Below are positions 5,613 to 6,431 of a stretch of DNA of 6,431 bases, piece by piece (within the stretch, counting starts at the first letter, position 1; every line of letters begins with the position of its first letter). Made by a program: the position numbers and the translations under genes. The stretch is from an uncultured Clostridia bacterium (GTDB lineage Bacteria; Bacillota; Clostridia; Oscillospirales; CAG-272), in assembly GCA_937914815.1 (NCBI GenBank), contig CALDMI010000044.1, positions 1-6,431 of the forward strand, given 5' to 3'. The notes beneath the pieces were generated by a model that was not told where the DNA came from, made no database searches, and was given only the letters and a program-made list of their open reading frames with translations.

Positions 5613-6431
5613 ATGGTACATATTCTTTACAACGACCTCGCCAACAACAACCACGGTGAGATCAATGCGAGAAAGATAATCAGCAATTACAATTCCGATG
5701 AGGTGGTGTTCGTCAATATCACGAAGATAGACGACGTGAACGCCTATCTTGAGAAGCTCGGCGATGGGGACAGCCTTGTTCTCGCCGGAGGAGACGGAAC
5801 TCTCAATAACTTTATAAACGCGATAAACGGGCATGATTACACATTCCCGATATACTGCTATGCCGCCGGCTCGGGCAATGATTTCATGACCGATGTCAAG
5901 GACGAGGTAAAGAACGATGTCGTTCTTATCAACAAGTATATAAAGAACCTGCCCACCGTTACCGTATACGGCGAGAACGGCGAGATAAAGGCAGAGGGAC
6001 AGAGATTTATAAACGGTATCGGTTACGGCATCGACGGATACTGCTGTGAGGTCGGAGACGAGCTCAAGAAGAAGTCCGACAAACCGGTAAACTATGCCGG
6101 GATAGCAATAAAGGGCATGCTCTTCCACTTCAAGCCCTGCGACGCAACCGTTACGGTCGACGGCGTGGAGCACAAGTATAAGAAGGTATGGCTTGCTCCT
6201 ACTATGAACGGTCGTTACTACGGCGGCGGAATGAAGGTCACCCCGGAGCAGAACAGACTCAACGGCGAGGGACTCCTCAGCGTTCAGGTGTTCCACGGCT
6301 CGGGAAAGATAAAGACCCTCATGATATTCCCAAAGATATTCAAGGGTGAGCATGTGCTCCATAAGGACACGGTGGAGGTTCTTACGGGTCATGAGATAAC
6401 CGTCGAGTTTACGAAGCCGTGCGCTCTTCAG
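5613..6431 (+). CDS. Diacylglycerol kinase-like lipid kinase (YegS/BmrU/DgkB family), 3'-truncated
   Basis: The frame is open to the window edge; 273 residues are visible, so near-complete for a family of about 290-330 residues. The diacylglycerol kinase catalytic domain starts at residue 3. VLAGGDGTLNNFINAI (56-71) holds the GGDGT nucleotide-binding loop, and YAAGSGNDF (83-91) holds the second conserved loop. FINGIGYGIDG (132-142), WLAPTMNGRYYGGGMKVTP (193-211) and the distal beta-sandwich up to CALQ follow. Members phosphorylate diacylglycerol or related lipids with ATP at the inner face of the membrane, recycling lipid for phospholipid synthesis. Departures from the wider family are YNDLANN where NP is usual, and GEGLLSV (218-224) where DGxLDV is usual. 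No membrane segment is seen. It probably shares a transcript with rhaM. Substrate could be diacylglycerol, undecaprenol-like or sphingoid lipids; I cannot tell which. Confidence 0.9.
   Translation, partial: MVHILYNDLANNNHGEINARKIISNYNSDEVVFVNITKIDDVNAYLEKLGDGDSLVLAGGDGTLNNFINAINGHDYTFPIYCYAAGSGNDFMTDVKDEVKNDVVLINKYIKNLPTVTVYGENGEIKAEGQRFINGIGYGIDGYCCEVGDELKKKSDKPVNYAGIAIKGMLFHFKPCDATVTVDGVEHKYKKVWLAPTMNGRYYGGGMKVTPEQNRLNGEGLLSVQVFHGSGKIKTLMIFPKIFKGEHVLHKDTVEVLTGHEITVEFTKPCALQ

Noticed and set aside
5364..6392. 342-codon antisense frame across rhaM and the lipid kinase
   Set aside because: It spans two well-supported sense genes in their complementary register and has no recognisable product.
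1..6431. tRNA, rRNA, CRISPR array, transposase or phage genes
   Set aside because: Read through on both strands: no cloverleaf-like segment, regularly spaced repeats or transposase-like product was found.

Overview
The window looks like chromosomal DNA from an uncultured, gut-type Gram-positive anaerobe, probably a Clostridia/Oscillospiraceae relative. This rests on perfect AGGAGG-type ribosome binding sites, a textbook sigma-A promoter, a large secreted protein with a lysine-rich signal peptide plus a copper-amine-oxidase-N-like domain, and a Clostridia-style YegS/DgkB lipid kinase. The taxon is inferred, not proven. All four genes lie on the + strand, in two transcription units.

Unit 1 (start of window to about 4930) carries secreted or surface polysaccharide-active functions. 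It opens with the 3' end of a gene for a helical, repeat-like protein whose start lies outside the window. After 18 bp and a perfect Shine-Dalgarno comes a 1281-residue exported protein. Its order is signal peptide, LamG-like beta-sandwich, copper-amine-oxidase-N-like domain, alpha/alpha-toroid, heparinase II/III-type beta-sandwich and helical tail. It is most likely a polysaccharide lyase of the heparinase II/III superfamily, with an atypical metal site. A strong intrinsic terminator closes the unit.

The region between the units (about 4927-5267) has no credible gene but is rich in signals: a GC-rich stretch with short direct repeats and hairpins, a 13-bp-arm inverted repeat (5067-5099), a perfect-consensus promoter (5121-5149), a small palindrome just after the predicted transcription start, and a roughly 110-nt structured leader.

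Unit 2 (promoter to end of window) encodes L-rhamnose mutarotase and, 27 bp later, a diacylglycerol-kinase-like lipid kinase cut off by the window edge. The lyase and mutarotase could both serve use of a uronate- and rhamnose-containing polysaccharide, but the terminator and new promoter separate them and this link is inference. The lipid kinase has no evident metabolic tie to rhamnose. The most notable points are the unusual lyase (architecture and His-to-Gln change), the palindrome-flanked consensus promoter, and the mutarotase/lipid-kinase pairing.
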